In this document: positions 10,495 through 18,743 of the stretch, in pieces
How positions within the stretch are numbered: the stretch's first letter is position 1
How the letters are laid out: each line of letters opens with the position of its first letter
NCBI GenBank assembly: GCA_046712825.1
Contig: JBKKCR010000172.1
Span: forward strand, 1-57,611
DNA: 57,611 nucleotides
Direction: 5' to 3'
From: DATFGK01 sp046712825
GTDB taxonomy: Bacteria; Actinomycetota; AC-67
Notes under the pieces: generated by a model
Seen by the model: only the letters and a program-made list of their open reading frames with translations
Database searches by the model: none
Told to the model about the DNA's origin: nothing
Position numbers and translations under genes: made by a program

Positions 10495-10947
10495 CTAAGC
10501 TCCCTTCCGTTGGCCGTTGAGCATCGCCCGCGGCTGTGGATTCTGCGAGCCGTGCGGATGCTCGGGCCCGTCGTAGACCTTGAGCTTCTTGAACATCGCG
10601 CGCCCGAGCCGGTTGTGCGGCAGCATGCCCCGGACGGCCTTCTCGACCGCGAAAGACGGCCGGGTAGCGATCAGCTTGCTGTAAGGGACCTGCGTGATAC
10701 CGCCCGGGTAGCCCGAGTGGCGCACGTACATCTTCTGCTCCAGCTTGTTGCCGGTCAGCTTCACGGACTTCGCGTTGATCACGATCACGTAGTCGCCGGT
10801 GTCCGCGTGTGGGGCAAAGATCGGCTTGTGCTTGCCGCGCAGGACATGGGCGATCTCGGCCGCCAGGCGGCCGAGCACCTGGCCGTCTGCGTCGACGACC
10901 CACCAGGCGCGCTTGATATCAGTTGGTTTAGGAGAGAAGGTCTTCAC
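10495..10947 (-). CDS. rplM: 50S ribosomal protein L13
   Basis: A 150-residue L13 with GTG start at 10947. RAWWVVDADGQVLGRLAAEIA and HKPIFAPHADTGDYVIVINA are diagnostic. L13 is an early-assembly protein of the large subunit and is universally paired with S9. The gene has its own promoter about 30 bases upstream. Confidence 0.96.
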   Translation of the reverse strand: MKTFSPKPTDIKRAWWVVDADGQVLGRLAAEIAHVLRGKHKPIFAPHADTGDYVIVINAKSVKLTGNKLEQKMYVRHSGYPGGITQVPYSKLIATRPSFAVEKAVRGMLPHNRLGRAMFKKLKVYDGPEHPHGSQNPQPRAMLNGQRKGA

Positions 10948-10976
10948 AGAGAAAAACCCCTGGTCAGCGGCCCTGA

Positions 10977-11005
10977 ATGCTACCGGCGCCGGGGGGTCGG
11001 GTCAA
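10977..11005 (-). promoter_or_regulatory. Promoter of rplM-rpsI
   Basis: On the minus strand, TTGACC (11000-11005) and TAGCAT (10977-10982) are separated by 17 bases. Transcription would start near 10970, giving a leader of roughly 23 bases before the rplM GTG. It separates rplM-rpsI transcriptionally from the upstream permease gene. Confidence 0.72.
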
Positions 11006-11041
11006 CCTGAACGGCGTTGTCCCAGTCCGCCGTGCGGATGC

Positions 11042-13468
11042 TTACTCAGAGCGGAGGATCGCGGCGACGGGTGTTCGGCCGGCGAGGCGGGCGGGAAGCA
11101 CTGCGGCGAGGTTGGCCATGACCAGGAGTGCGACGACTAGCGCGGCCAGGACGAAGCCCGGAACGGCCGGCTGGCTCAGCACGGGGAGGCGTTCGGCGAA
11201 CAGGGACCAGAGCCACCGGCCCAGGATGACCCCCGCGGGCACACCGGCAGCAACGCCGACGGCCACGATTATCGAGGACTGCCACACAACGGAAGAGGAC
11301 ACTTCCCTGCGCGTGAAGCCGAGCGCTTTCAGAACGGCAAGATCGCGTCGGCGCCGGTTCACGCCAGAGGCGAGGGTCAACCCAAGCGAAACAACCGCCG
11401 CCAGAACGAGGACCCCTGACAGCAGCGCCGGGGTGAAGCCCATCGAGCTGAAGTTGACGATCTCGGCCGGCCGCTGCACGGGAAGAGGCTCGGCCGAGCC
11501 GGGGAACACGCCGATCTCCCCGATGTGCGGCGACAGCCGCTCGGTGACGGCGTCCCGGTCGGCGCCGGATGCGAACCGGATGAACAGCGCCTTGGGATCG
11601 GGACTGATCGCGTCCCAGTCCGGGATCCGATCGAACGCAAGCATCGCACCTTCACCGAGAGAGGTATAGCCGCCGAGCACAGGACCCACCGTCGGGAACA
11701 CGGCGGTGCCGACGATGCGCAGCCGCTGCGAGCCTTCGCTCCCTCCGAGCACCACGGCGTCGCCGATCTGCTTTCCGAGATCTGCCATCGTGGTAGCTCC
11801 GAGCACCACTTCATCGGGCCGTTCGACCGCCCGGCCCGACAGCAACGGAGGGATCACGGCCGCGCCCGGCTCGATGCCGATCGCCGGGGTGCTGCGACCT
11901 TCGAGATCTATCGACTGGAAGAACACCGCCGACCAGGCCGCGACGCCGGGTTCGCGGTCGAGGAGGTCCCGTGTCTTTGCGATGTCGATCGAGCCGTAGC
12001 CGGCCTCGTCGAGCACGGTCAGGTTCCAATCCCATCCGTAAAGACGGGGTTCGTCGACGAGGGACCGAAGGCTCGATCCGAACACCAGCGAGGCCACGAG
12101 GGCGATGACGCCCACTACCGCGCCACCAAGGGCGGCACGCACCGGCACCGAAGTCCGGCCCCCACCCGGCTCGAGAGCTAGGCGCATGCCGGCGACCGCG
12201 GGCAGGGGCAGCCCCGCGGCGGCGACCGCCCCGACGATGGACGAACGGCGTTCAAGGCCCCAGCGAGCTCGTGTCTGCTCGCGGTGGGGCGCCTGACGGA
12301 TCGCGGCGAATAGGGCGACCGCTCCAAGGGCGACGGCGAGTCCGACAGCTCCCAGGAGCAGCACGCTCAGATCGATGGCCAGGCCGGGATCAGCCTCGAC
12401 CCTGCGTAGCGGACCGATCGGCGCCAGGGGTGAGAGAACTACGGCCACGACGAGAGCCCCGACGATGCCGGAGACGATAGACACGGCGGCTCCGGGGAGG
12501 GCTACTCCCGTCGTCAGGCGGGGTCCGGCGCCGATGGCCCGGAGCGATGAGAGGTCGTCTCCCGCAGCCCGCAACAGGCGCACCAGCGCCTGTCCCACGA
12601 GAACGAAGGTTGCGACCGCAGCGACCGCGCCGAAAACCCCGAGCGCGACCGCCAAAGGCCGCACGGCCTCCTGCGTCCGCGCGATCACCTTCGATGCTTC
12701 ACGGAAAGAGGCGGGAGCTCCTTCAGGAAGTGCGGCGAGGTAGTCACGTTTGAATCGTTCGACTCCCGCGGCGCCCCGCTCGAGACGCACCCCGGTCCAG
12801 GCGTAGGTCGCGTGGCGCATTACACGGTCAGTGAACGCCGGCGTGAAGAGCATGCGTGGGAGGCGATCGGTGTCGTCCTGCACGACCTCATCCGGGAAGA
12901 CCCCGATACCGACGACCGTGACGGTGACCCGGTCGGCGGGAGGCGGCGGCGACTCCGAGTACACGCTCTCCTCGTCCGCAGGGTCGTATACGCCGATCTC
13001 GATCCTTCGGCCGAGACGCACGTCGTTCAAGCGGGCGAAGTGCTCGTTCACCGCCACCTCGTCGTGCCGTGCAGGGTCGGGCATCCGACCGCGGGTGACC
13101 GTGAACCGGTCGTGGGTGAAATAGAGCCCGTCGACGCTCCCGGCCGCCTCGATGCCGAACGACAGGTCGGGCCGGCCGTCCGACGTGAGCGGACCAGCCA
13201 GGAAAGCGGCGTAGGTGGCGGTGTCGGTCACGCCCGGCATCTGGCCCGCGGTCTCGGGGAACTCGACCTCGTACCCGCCTGCGTTCACCTGGACGTCCAG
13301 CGCCCCACCGGCCTCGCGGAATCGCGGATACGCGGAGGCGGTACGGCGTGCTCCCGCGAACGACGCGAGCGTAAGACCGCCCAAGAGCGCCAGCAGCACA
13401 GCCACCCCGAGGTAAGAACGGGCTCGCGCTCGGAGCGAGCTTCGGGACCAGTACCAGATGCCTTTCAT
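11042..13468 (-). CDS. FtsX/MacB-type ABC transporter permease, no ATPase nearby
   Basis: An 808-residue membrane protein of the FtsX-like permease family. One transmembrane helix lies near 18-40, followed by a large extracytoplasmic domain to about 265, three helices near 275-390, another helix near 440-465, a second extracytoplasmic domain (about 470-665), and three C-terminal helices near 675-790. The motif RRRDLAVLKALGFTRREV before the sixth helix is the coupling segment of this family. Such permeases need an ATPase (LolD/MacB-like), but none is in this window. The gene starts 13 bases after the truA stop and is probably co-transcribed with it. Substrate unknown. Confidence 0.85.
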   Translation of the reverse strand: MKGIWYWSRSSLRARARSYLGVAVLLALLGGLTLASFAGARRTASAYPRFREAGGALDVQVNAGGYEVEFPETAGQMPGVTDTATYAAFLAGPLTSDGRPDLSFGIEAAGSVDGLYFTHDRFTVTRGRMPDPARHDEVAVNEHFARLNDVRLGRRIEIGVYDPADEESVYSESPPPPADRVTVTVVGIGVFPDEVVQDDTDRLPRMLFTPAFTDRVMRHATYAWTGVRLERGAAGVERFKRDYLAALPEGAPASFREASKVIARTQEAVRPLAVALGVFGAVAAVATFVLVGQALVRLLRAAGDDLSSLRAIGAGPRLTTGVALPGAAVSIVSGIVGALVVAVVLSPLAPIGPLRRVEADPGLAIDLSVLLLGAVGLAVALGAVALFAAIRQAPHREQTRARWGLERRSSIVGAVAAAGLPLPAVAGMRLALEPGGGRTSVPVRAALGGAVVGVIALVASLVFGSSLRSLVDEPRLYGWDWNLTVLDEAGYGSIDIAKTRDLLDREPGVAAWSAVFFQSIDLEGRSTPAIGIEPGAAVIPPLLSGRAVERPDEVVLGATTMADLGKQIGDAVVLGGSEGSQRLRIVGTAVFPTVGPVLGGYTSLGEGAMLAFDRIPDWDAISPDPKALFIRFASGADRDAVTERLSPHIGEIGVFPGSAEPLPVQRPAEIVNFSSMGFTPALLSGVLVLAAVVSLGLTLASGVNRRRRDLAVLKALGFTRREVSSSVVWQSSIIVAVGVAAGVPAGVILGRWLWSLFAERLPVLSQPAVPGFVLAALVVALLVMANLAAVLPARLAGRTPVAAILRSE

Positions 13469-13481
13469 CGACTAAGAGAAT

Positions 13482-14309
13482 CTAGGCCATCGGGCCGAGA
13501 GACAATGAGGTTGCCGTCACGCCTCTTGGAGGGTGAGATCTCCCTCGGTCCACTAGTCTGGGGTCGAAGGGCGATCGATAGCGGACGGATCGAAGGATCA
13601 GCCCCTTGGCAGGCGCGACGGGTCCGGCGGCCGCTCGATCCCGAGCAGCGAGCGCCTTCCGAGCGTCCGAGGAGGGCCGTCTGCCGCGACCCACGTCGAG
13701 CAGCAACCCGACCAACGATCGCACCAGCTGGTGGCAGAACGAGTCGGCGATCACACGGATCACCACACGCTCCGGCGCCGGCGTCGACATGGTTATCGAC
13801 CGGACTCGCCGAACGAGCGACCCTTCCCCCCGCCGGCAGAACGACGAGAAGTCGTGTTCGCCGACGAACGCTTTGGCGGCTGCGCGCATCGCGCGAAGGT
13901 CGAGCGGTTCGGGGACGTGTACCGCAAAGCGGTCGAGGAACGGGTCGGGTGCCTTCGACCGGTACAGGTGGTACTCGTACTCGCGCCGTTTCGCGCTGAA
14001 CCGCGCGTCGAAGGTGTCGGGAACCGCCGCGGCGCCGCGGATAGACACTTCGGGCCCCAGCCGCTTGTTCAGCCGGGAAGCGACCCACATGGGATCGGTT
14101 CCGTCGGGAGCTTCGAATGAGACGACCTGCCCGGCGGCATGCACCCCGGCGTCCGTCCGACCCGCGCCGGTCGTCCGAACGGACACCCGCAGCAACTGAG
14201 ACAGACAGTCCTCGAGTAAGCCTTGAACCGTGCGCCGTGTCGGCTGGCGAGCGAAGCCGTGGAAGTTGGTGCCGTCGTACGCGACGAGGAGCGCGAGCTT
14301 CGCGGCTAT
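13482..14309 (-). CDS. truA: tRNA pseudouridine(38-40) synthase TruA, start codon anomalous
   Basis: TruA isomerises uridines 38-40 of tRNA anticodon arms. The catalytic aspartate is in GRTDAGVHA. The frame from TTG 14195 gives 237 residues, but translation upstream of it yields KLALLVAYDGTNFHGF followed by RQPTRRTVQ, the conserved TruA N-terminus. Between that segment and the rplQ stop there is no ATG, GTG or TTG in frame; the only start-like codon is ATA at 14309-14307, overlapping the rplQ TAG. The coordinates here use that ATA and are tentative. A sequencing error or a non-canonical or coupled start are both possible. The C-terminal 25 residues are an extension rich in Arg, Ser and Thr. 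Confidence 0.8.
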   Translation of the reverse strand: MAAKLALLVAYDGTNFHGFARQPTRRTVQGLLEDCLSQLLRVSVRTTGAGRTDAGVHAAGQVVSFEAPDGTDPMWVASRLNKRLGPEVSIRGAAAVPDTFDARFSAKRREYEYHLYRSKAPDPFLDRFAVHVPEPLDLRAMRAAAKAFVGEHDFSSFCRRGEGSLVRRVRSITMSTPAPERVVIRVIADSFCHQLVRSLVGLLLDVGRGRRPSSDARKALAARDRAAAGPVAPAKGLILRSVRYRSPFDPRLVDRGRSHPPRGVTATSLSLGPMA

Positions 14310-14674
14310 TCCTCTTCGGCTTCGCCGACGAACTCGATCAGAGCCATCGGCGCGGCGTCGCCCTTACGTGGACCAAGCTTCACGATCCGCGTGTAGCCGC
14401 CGCTGCGATCGGCGAAAGTCGGCGCGATCTCGGCGAACAGCTTGTGGACGAGCTCGCGATCGCGCACCGTCTTGAGGACGATGCGCCGGGCCGCAAGGTC
14501 CCCGCGCTTCGCGAAAGTCACCATGCGCTCGGCGAGCGGACGCAGCGCTTTCGCCCGAGCCTCGGTGGTCTTGATCTTTCCTTCGCGGATCAACGCCTCG
14601 GTCAGGCCCGAAAGCAGCAGCTTCTGATGCGCCGGGCCCGAGCCCAGACGCGCGCCTTTCCTCGGCTTCGGCAT
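14306..14674 (-). CDS. rplQ: 50S ribosomal protein L17
   Basis: A 122-residue L17. PKPRKGARLGSGPAHQKLLL and ALIREGKIKTTEARAKALRP are diagnostic. The C-terminus is acidic (EAEEE). It follows rpoA by 19 bases, the standard alpha-operon order, and its stop abuts the anomalous truA start. Confidence 0.95.
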   Translation of the reverse strand: MPKPRKGARLGSGPAHQKLLLSGLTEALIREGKIKTTEARAKALRPLAERMVTFAKRGDLAARRIVLKTVRDRELVHKLFAEIAPTFADRSGGYTRIVKLGPRKGDAAPMALIEFVGEAEEE

Positions 14675-14693
14675 CTCTCTCGGCTCCCTCGGC

Positions 14694-15632
14694 CTAGCTC
14701 TCGCGGAGGCTCATGCCCATCTCCGCGAGCTTGGCCTTCACCTCATCGATCGACTTCTGGCCGAAGTTGCGGATGTCGAGCAGGTCCTGCTCGGTGCGCT
14801 GAACCAGGTCGCCGACGGTGCCGACGCCCTCGCGTTTCAAGCAGTTGTACGAACGAACCGAGAAGTCCAGCTCCTCGATCGGCAGCGCCAGCGTCGACGC
14901 CTGCGCCATGTCGTCCGGCGCCGGGCCAAGCGTCAGCGCCTGCGCGTCCTCCGACTGCTGCGCGACGAGACCGAGCAGCTCGACGAGGGTGCGTCCGGCA
15001 GCCGCGAAGGCTTCCTTCGGCGTGATCGCCCCGTTGGTCTCGATGTCGAGGATGAGCTTGTCGTAGTTCGTCATCTGCTCGACGCGCGTCGCCTCGACCG
15101 CGTAGGAAACCCGCCGCACCGGCGAGAAGATCGAGTCGATGGGCACGACGCCTATCGTGTCGCGGCCCTTCTTGTTCCGCTCTGCCGAGACGTACCCGCG
15201 ACCGCGTTCGACGACCAACTCGATGTCGAGGCGGCTCTTCTTATTGATCGTCGCGATGTGCTGATCGGTGTTCAGAACCTCGACGCCGGTCGGGACGGTG
15301 ATGTCTCCGGCGACGACGTCCTTCGGCCCCTGCACCCGCAGGTGGATCGCGACGGGCTCGTCGGAATCGCTGCGAAGGACGAGCTCCTTGAGATTCAGGA
15401 TGACGTCGGTGACGTCCTCTTTCACTCCCTGGATCGTCGAGAACTCGTGGAGCACCGACTCGATCCGGATCTGCGTAACCGCAGCGCCGGGGATCGAGGA
15501 CAGCAGCGTTCGGCGCAGCGAGTTTCCGAGCGTGTAGCCGAAGCCCGGCTCGAGCGGCTCGATGATGAACTTGGTCCGGTTCTCGCTCGAGGTCGTTTCC
15601 TCGATGATCTGGGGCCTTTGGACGATAAGCAA
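14694..15632 (-). CDS. rpoA: RNA polymerase alpha subunit
   Basis: A 312-residue alpha subunit. The N-terminal dimerisation domain (about 1-230) includes FIIEPLEPGFGYTLGNSLRR near its start. The C-terminal domain (about 245-310) carries the helix-hairpin-helix region LSVRSYNCLKREGVGTVGDL that contacts UP elements and activators. It is in the expected position between rpsD and rplQ. Confidence 0.97.
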   Translation of the reverse strand: MLIVQRPQIIEETTSSENRTKFIIEPLEPGFGYTLGNSLRRTLLSSIPGAAVTQIRIESVLHEFSTIQGVKEDVTDVILNLKELVLRSDSDEPVAIHLRVQGPKDVVAGDITVPTGVEVLNTDQHIATINKKSRLDIELVVERGRGYVSAERNKKGRDTIGVVPIDSIFSPVRRVSYAVEATRVEQMTNYDKLILDIETNGAITPKEAFAAAGRTLVELLGLVAQQSEDAQALTLGPAPDDMAQASTLALPIEELDFSVRSYNCLKREGVGTVGDLVQRTEQDLLDIRNFGQKSIDEVKAKLAEMGMSLRES

Positions 15633-15654
15633 GGGTGGAGCCTCCTTTACGGTC

Positions 15655-16281
15655 TTACTTCGAGTAGAGCTCGACGATCGCCGATTCCTGCACCGGGATG
15701 TCGACGTCGGCGCGGCTCGGAAGCGATCGGACGGTCGCCTTGACGGTGTCGCGGTCCACTTCCAGCCACGAGGCCGGCGACCGGTTCTCGTTCACGGCGA
15801 TCGAGTGCAGCACCGGCTGCAAGCGGCGGCTCTTTTCGGCCACTTGGATGGTGTCGCCGACGCGGACGCGCGCCGACGGGATCGAAAGGCGCTTTCCGTT
15901 CACCTCGACGTGGCCGTGCCGCACGATCTGGCGAGCTTGATCGCGCGAAAGTGCGAAGCCGGCCCGGAAGACGACGTTGTCGAGTCGTGTTTCCAGCAGC
16001 CTGAGCAAATTCTCGCCGGTGACGCCCTTCATCTTCGCGGCCTCGCTGTAGTAGTTGCGGAACTGCCGCTCGAGCACCCCGTAGATGCGGCGCGCCTTCT
16101 GCTTCTCGCGCAACTGCATCAGGTACTCGGTTTCCTTCGTCCGCGAACGGCCGTGCTCGCCCGGTGGGAAAGGCCGCTTCTCGATCGGGCACTTCGGTGT
16201 CTCGCACTTGGTGCCCTTGAGGAACAGCTTGATCTTCTCGCGGCGGCAGAGTTTGCAGTCAGCGTCCGTATATCGCGCCAC
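15655..16281 (-). CDS. rpsD: 30S ribosomal protein S4 (zinc-binding form)
   Basis: A 208-residue S4. Four cysteines near the N-terminus (CKLC, then C26 and C31 in GTKCETPKC) form the zinc-binding C+ type. The S4 RNA-binding domain spans about 95-160 with ETRLDNVVFRAGFA. S4 is a primary 16S rRNA binder and in many bacteria a translational repressor of this operon. Its start is immediately adjacent to the rpsK stop. Confidence 0.96.
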   Translation of the reverse strand: MARYTDADCKLCRREKIKLFLKGTKCETPKCPIEKRPFPPGEHGRSRTKETEYLMQLREKQKARRIYGVLERQFRNYYSEAAKMKGVTGENLLRLLETRLDNVVFRAGFALSRDQARQIVRHGHVEVNGKRLSIPSARVRVGDTIQVAEKSRRLQPVLHSIAVNENRSPASWLEVDRDTVKATVRSLPSRADVDIPVQESAIVELYSK

Positions 16282-16668
16282 TTACACCCTCCTCCGGCGC
16301 GGGGGCCGGCAGCCGTTGTGCGGCACCGGCGTCACGTCCGCGATCTGGTTTATCTCGAGCCCGGTTGCGGCGAGCGAGCGGATCGCCGTCTCACGCCCGG
16401 AACCGGGGCCCTTCACGAAGACGTCGACGCGCTTGACGCCGTGCTCCATCGCGCGCTTCGCGGCCGCTTCCGCGGCCAGCTGCGCAGCGAACGGAGTCGA
16501 CTTGCGCGACCCTTTGAAGCCCACGTTGCCGCTCGAAGCCCAGGAGATCGTGTTCCCCATGGGGTCGGTGATCGTGACGATGGTGTTGTTGAACGTGGAC
16601 TGGATGTGCGCGTGCGCGCTGGGGATGTTCTTCTTTTCCCTGCGCTTCGGCTTCTTCGGCTTCGCCAC
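16282..16668 (-). CDS. rpsK: 30S ribosomal protein S11
   Basis: A 128-residue S11. HAHIQSTFNNTIVTITDPMGNTISWAS (first part visible at residues 20-30 onward) and GPGSGRETAIRSL are family hallmarks, and the C-terminus NGCRPPRRRRV is conserved. S11 lines the mRNA exit platform. It sits between rpsM and rpsD as in the standard alpha operon. Confidence 0.96.
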   Translation of the reverse strand: MAKPKKPKRREKKNIPSAHAHIQSTFNNTIVTITDPMGNTISWASSGNVGFKGSRKSTPFAAQLAAEAAAKRAMEHGVKRVDVFVKGPGSGRETAIRSLAATGLEINQIADVTPVPHNGCRPPRRRRV

Positions 16669-16683
16669 TCGACCTCCGTCTGG

Positions 16684-17067
16684 TTACTTCTTCGCTCGGA
16701 CCTTCTTGGAGCCGGCCACGGTCTTCTTGGGACCCTTCCGGGTCCGCGCGTTCGTGTGCGTCCGCTGACCGCGAACCGGGAGGCCTCGGCGATGACGGAT
16801 CCCCTGGTAGCAGCCGATCTCGATCTTGCGCTTGATGTTCTGCGATACCTCGCGCCGGAGGTCACCTTCGATCTTGTAGTTCGCGTCGATCCACTCGCGG
16901 AGCCGAACGATCTCGTCGTCGGCCAGGTCGCGCACCCGGGTCGACGGGCTTACCTGAGTCGCCTCGAGCGTCTTGCGTGCGAGCGTGGAACCGACGCCGA
17001 AGATGTACGTCAGACCGACCTCGACGCGCTTGTCGCGCGGGAGGTCGACACCTGCGATACGGGCCAT
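16684..17067 (-). CDS. rpsM: 30S ribosomal protein S13
   Basis: A 127-residue S13. It begins MARIAGVDLPRDKRVEVGLTYIFGVG and has RRGLPVRGQRTHTNARTRKGP, the conserved C-terminal segment that contacts P-site tRNA. It starts four bases after the rpmJ stop. Confidence 0.96.
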   Translation of the reverse strand: MARIAGVDLPRDKRVEVGLTYIFGVGSTLARKTLEATQVSPSTRVRDLADDEIVRLREWIDANYKIEGDLRREVSQNIKRKIEIGCYQGIRHRRGLPVRGQRTHTNARTRKGPKKTVAGSKKVRAKK

Positions 17068-17071
17068 CCGC

Positions 17072-17185
17072 CTACCCCTGCCTCTGCTTGTGCCTCGGAT
17101 TCGTGCAGATCACGAGCACCACTCGGCCGCGCCGAACGATCTTGCATTTTTCACACATCTTGCGCACGCTCGGGCGAACCTTCAC
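17072..17185 (-). CDS. rpmJ: 50S ribosomal protein L36 (zinc-binding form)
   Basis: A 37-residue L36 read from GTG 17185: it starts VKVRPSVRKMCEKCKIVRR and ends ICTNPRHKQRQG. Cys11, Cys14, Cys27 and His32 form the zinc ribbon of the C+ type. It is the first gene after a consensus promoter. infA would normally lie just upstream, but the map-rpmJ gap here is only 127 bases. Confidence 0.94.
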   Translation of the reverse strand: MKVRPSVRKMCEKCKIVRRGRVVLVICTNPRHKQRQG

Positions 17186-17264
17186 TCCACTCTCCCCACC
17201 ACAATTGCCCGGTCCGGTTCACGGGCGCGCTCGACCGACAGACGGGCTCTGGAACCAAACGCGC

Positions 17265-17293
17265 AGTATAGCAGGGGTATGCCCGGGCTCCAA
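17265..17293 (-). promoter_or_regulatory. Promoter of the rpmJ-rpsM-rpsK-rpsD-rpoA-rplQ operon
   Basis: On the minus strand, TTGGAG (17288-17293) and TATACT (17265-17270) are spaced by 17 bases, with TGC just before the -10 (extended -10). It lies 20 bases after the map stop, in the place where infA usually sits. The predicted leader to the rpmJ GTG is about 72 bases. Confidence 0.75.
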
Positions 17294-17312
17294 TCGGCGC
17301 ATCGGGTCGGCC

Positions 17313-18077
17313 TCACGCTGCGATCCTTCCGTCGGGGTCGGTGAGCACCCATGGACCGTCCGCGGTTACGGCCACCGTGTGCTCGAAGTGCGCCGACAGC
17401 GACCCGTCTTGGGTGACGACCGTCCAGCCGTCGGGAAGCAGTCGCGTAGCGTACTCGCCCACGTTGACCATGGGCTCGATGGCCACCACCAGGCCTTCGG
17501 TGAGCTTGTACCCCTTCCCTGGGGTGCCGTAGTTGGGAACCGGAGGCTCTTCGTGCAGCGAACGGCCGACCCCGTGTCCGACGTATTCGCGAACCACCGA
17601 GAAGCCGGCCCCCTCGGCGATGGTCTGGACCGCCGCGCCGATGTCCCCGAGCCGCCTGGCCGGCCGCGCCTCGGCCAAGCCGGCCCAGAGGGCCCGCTCG
17701 GTCGCCTCGATCAGCTTCGAAGCCTCCGGAGACGGCTCCCCCACCGGGATCGTGACCGCCGAGTCGGCGTGGAAACCGTCGACGACGGCGCCGACGTCGA
17801 GCTTCACGAGGTCGCCCTCCTTCAGCACGCGTGTGCCGGGGATGCCGTGCACGATCTCGTCGTTCACCGAGGTGCAGATCGTGGCCGGGAACCCCCGATA
17901 ACCGAGGAACGACGGCTTGGCGCCCCGACCCTCGATCACTCTCGCGGCGACGGCGTCCAAGTCCGCCGTGGTCATCCCCGGGCGGATGGCGTCTCGCGTT
18001 GCCGCGATCGCGGCGGCGACGACCTCACCGGCCCGGCGCATCGTGGAGATCTCGGCCGGGCTCTTGATGATGATCAC
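17313..18077 (-). CDS. map: Methionine aminopeptidase type I
   Basis: A 254-residue enzyme that removes initiator methionine. Metal-ligand segments are visible: KLDVGAVVDGFHADSAVT with both aspartates, GHGVGRSLHEEP with the histidine, IEPMVNVG and a C-terminal QDGSLSAHFEHTVAV with glutamates. The ATG at 18077 overlaps the adk stop (ATGA). Confidence 0.95.
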   Translation of the reverse strand: MIIIKSPAEISTMRRAGEVVAAAIAATRDAIRPGMTTADLDAVAARVIEGRGAKPSFLGYRGFPATICTSVNDEIVHGIPGTRVLKEGDLVKLDVGAVVDGFHADSAVTIPVGEPSPEASKLIEATERALWAGLAEARPARRLGDIGAAVQTIAEGAGFSVVREYVGHGVGRSLHEEPPVPNYGTPGKGYKLTEGLVVAIEPMVNVGEYATRLLPDGWTVVTQDGSLSAHFEHTVAVTADGPWVLTDPDGRIAA

Positions 18078-18736
18078 GAGCTCCTCCCGGCCATGTCATC
18101 CAACTCGCCGACCATGCGCTCGAGGACCTCATCCTTGGAGCCTGCGCCTTGAACCGTTCTCAGGATACCGCGGTCTTCGTAGTACTTGATCAATGGATGG
18201 GTTTGCCGCTTGAAAACGCCGAGACGTTGCAGGATCACCTCGGGCCGGTCGTCATCTCGGGTCATCAGCGGCGAGCCGTCCCGGTCGCACTTCATCTCGT
18301 CCTTCGGCGGGCTCGCGTGAAGGTTGTACGTTCGGCCGCAGGTCGGACAGGACGCCCGAGCCGAGAGCCGGAGGACTATCAGCTCGTCTGGGACTTCGAG
18401 GTAAAGCACGCCGTCGATCTTGTGCCCGATCTCGGCAAGGATGTCGTCGAGGGACTCCGCCTGCGGAAGCGTCCGCGGGAAGCCGTCCATGACGAACCCT
18501 GCGCGTGCGTCCGCCTGAGCGAGACGGATCTTCAGAAGCTCCAGCACGAGATCGTCGGGAACCAGTTCACCTTCATCCATGTACGACTTCGCCCGCTGCC
18601 CGATGTCGGTCTGCCACGCCACGACGAAGCGGAGGATGTCTCCGGTCGACACGTGCGGCACTTCGAAGCGCTCCGCCAGCTGGACCGCTTGGGTGCCCTT
18701 TCCTGCCCCGGGAGGGCCGAGGAGAACGATCCGCAC
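18074..18736 (-). CDS. adk: Adenylate kinase (zinc LID)
   Basis: A 220-residue long-form adenylate kinase (2 ADP to ATP and AMP). The P-loop is GPPGAGKGTQ at 7-16, and the AMP-binding motif is DGFPRTLPQ. The LID domain carries Cys130, Cys133, Cys150 and Asp153, a known Cys3-Asp zinc site. It lies between secY and map. Confidence 0.96.
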   Translation of the reverse strand: MRIVLLGPPGAGKGTQAVQLAERFEVPHVSTGDILRFVVAWQTDIGQRAKSYMDEGELVPDDLVLELLKIRLAQADARAGFVMDGFPRTLPQAESLDDILAEIGHKIDGVLYLEVPDELIVLRLSARASCPTCGRTYNLHASPPKDEMKCDRDGSPLMTRDDDRPEVILQRLGVFKRQTHPLIKYYEDRGILRTVQGAGSKDEVLERMVGELDDMAGRSS

Positions 18737-18743
18737 CAGGCGC

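Noticed and set aside
13465..14088. Second minus-strand frame over truA (207 codons)
   Set aside because: Out of frame with the conserved TruA sequence and very Arg-rich; a shadow frame.
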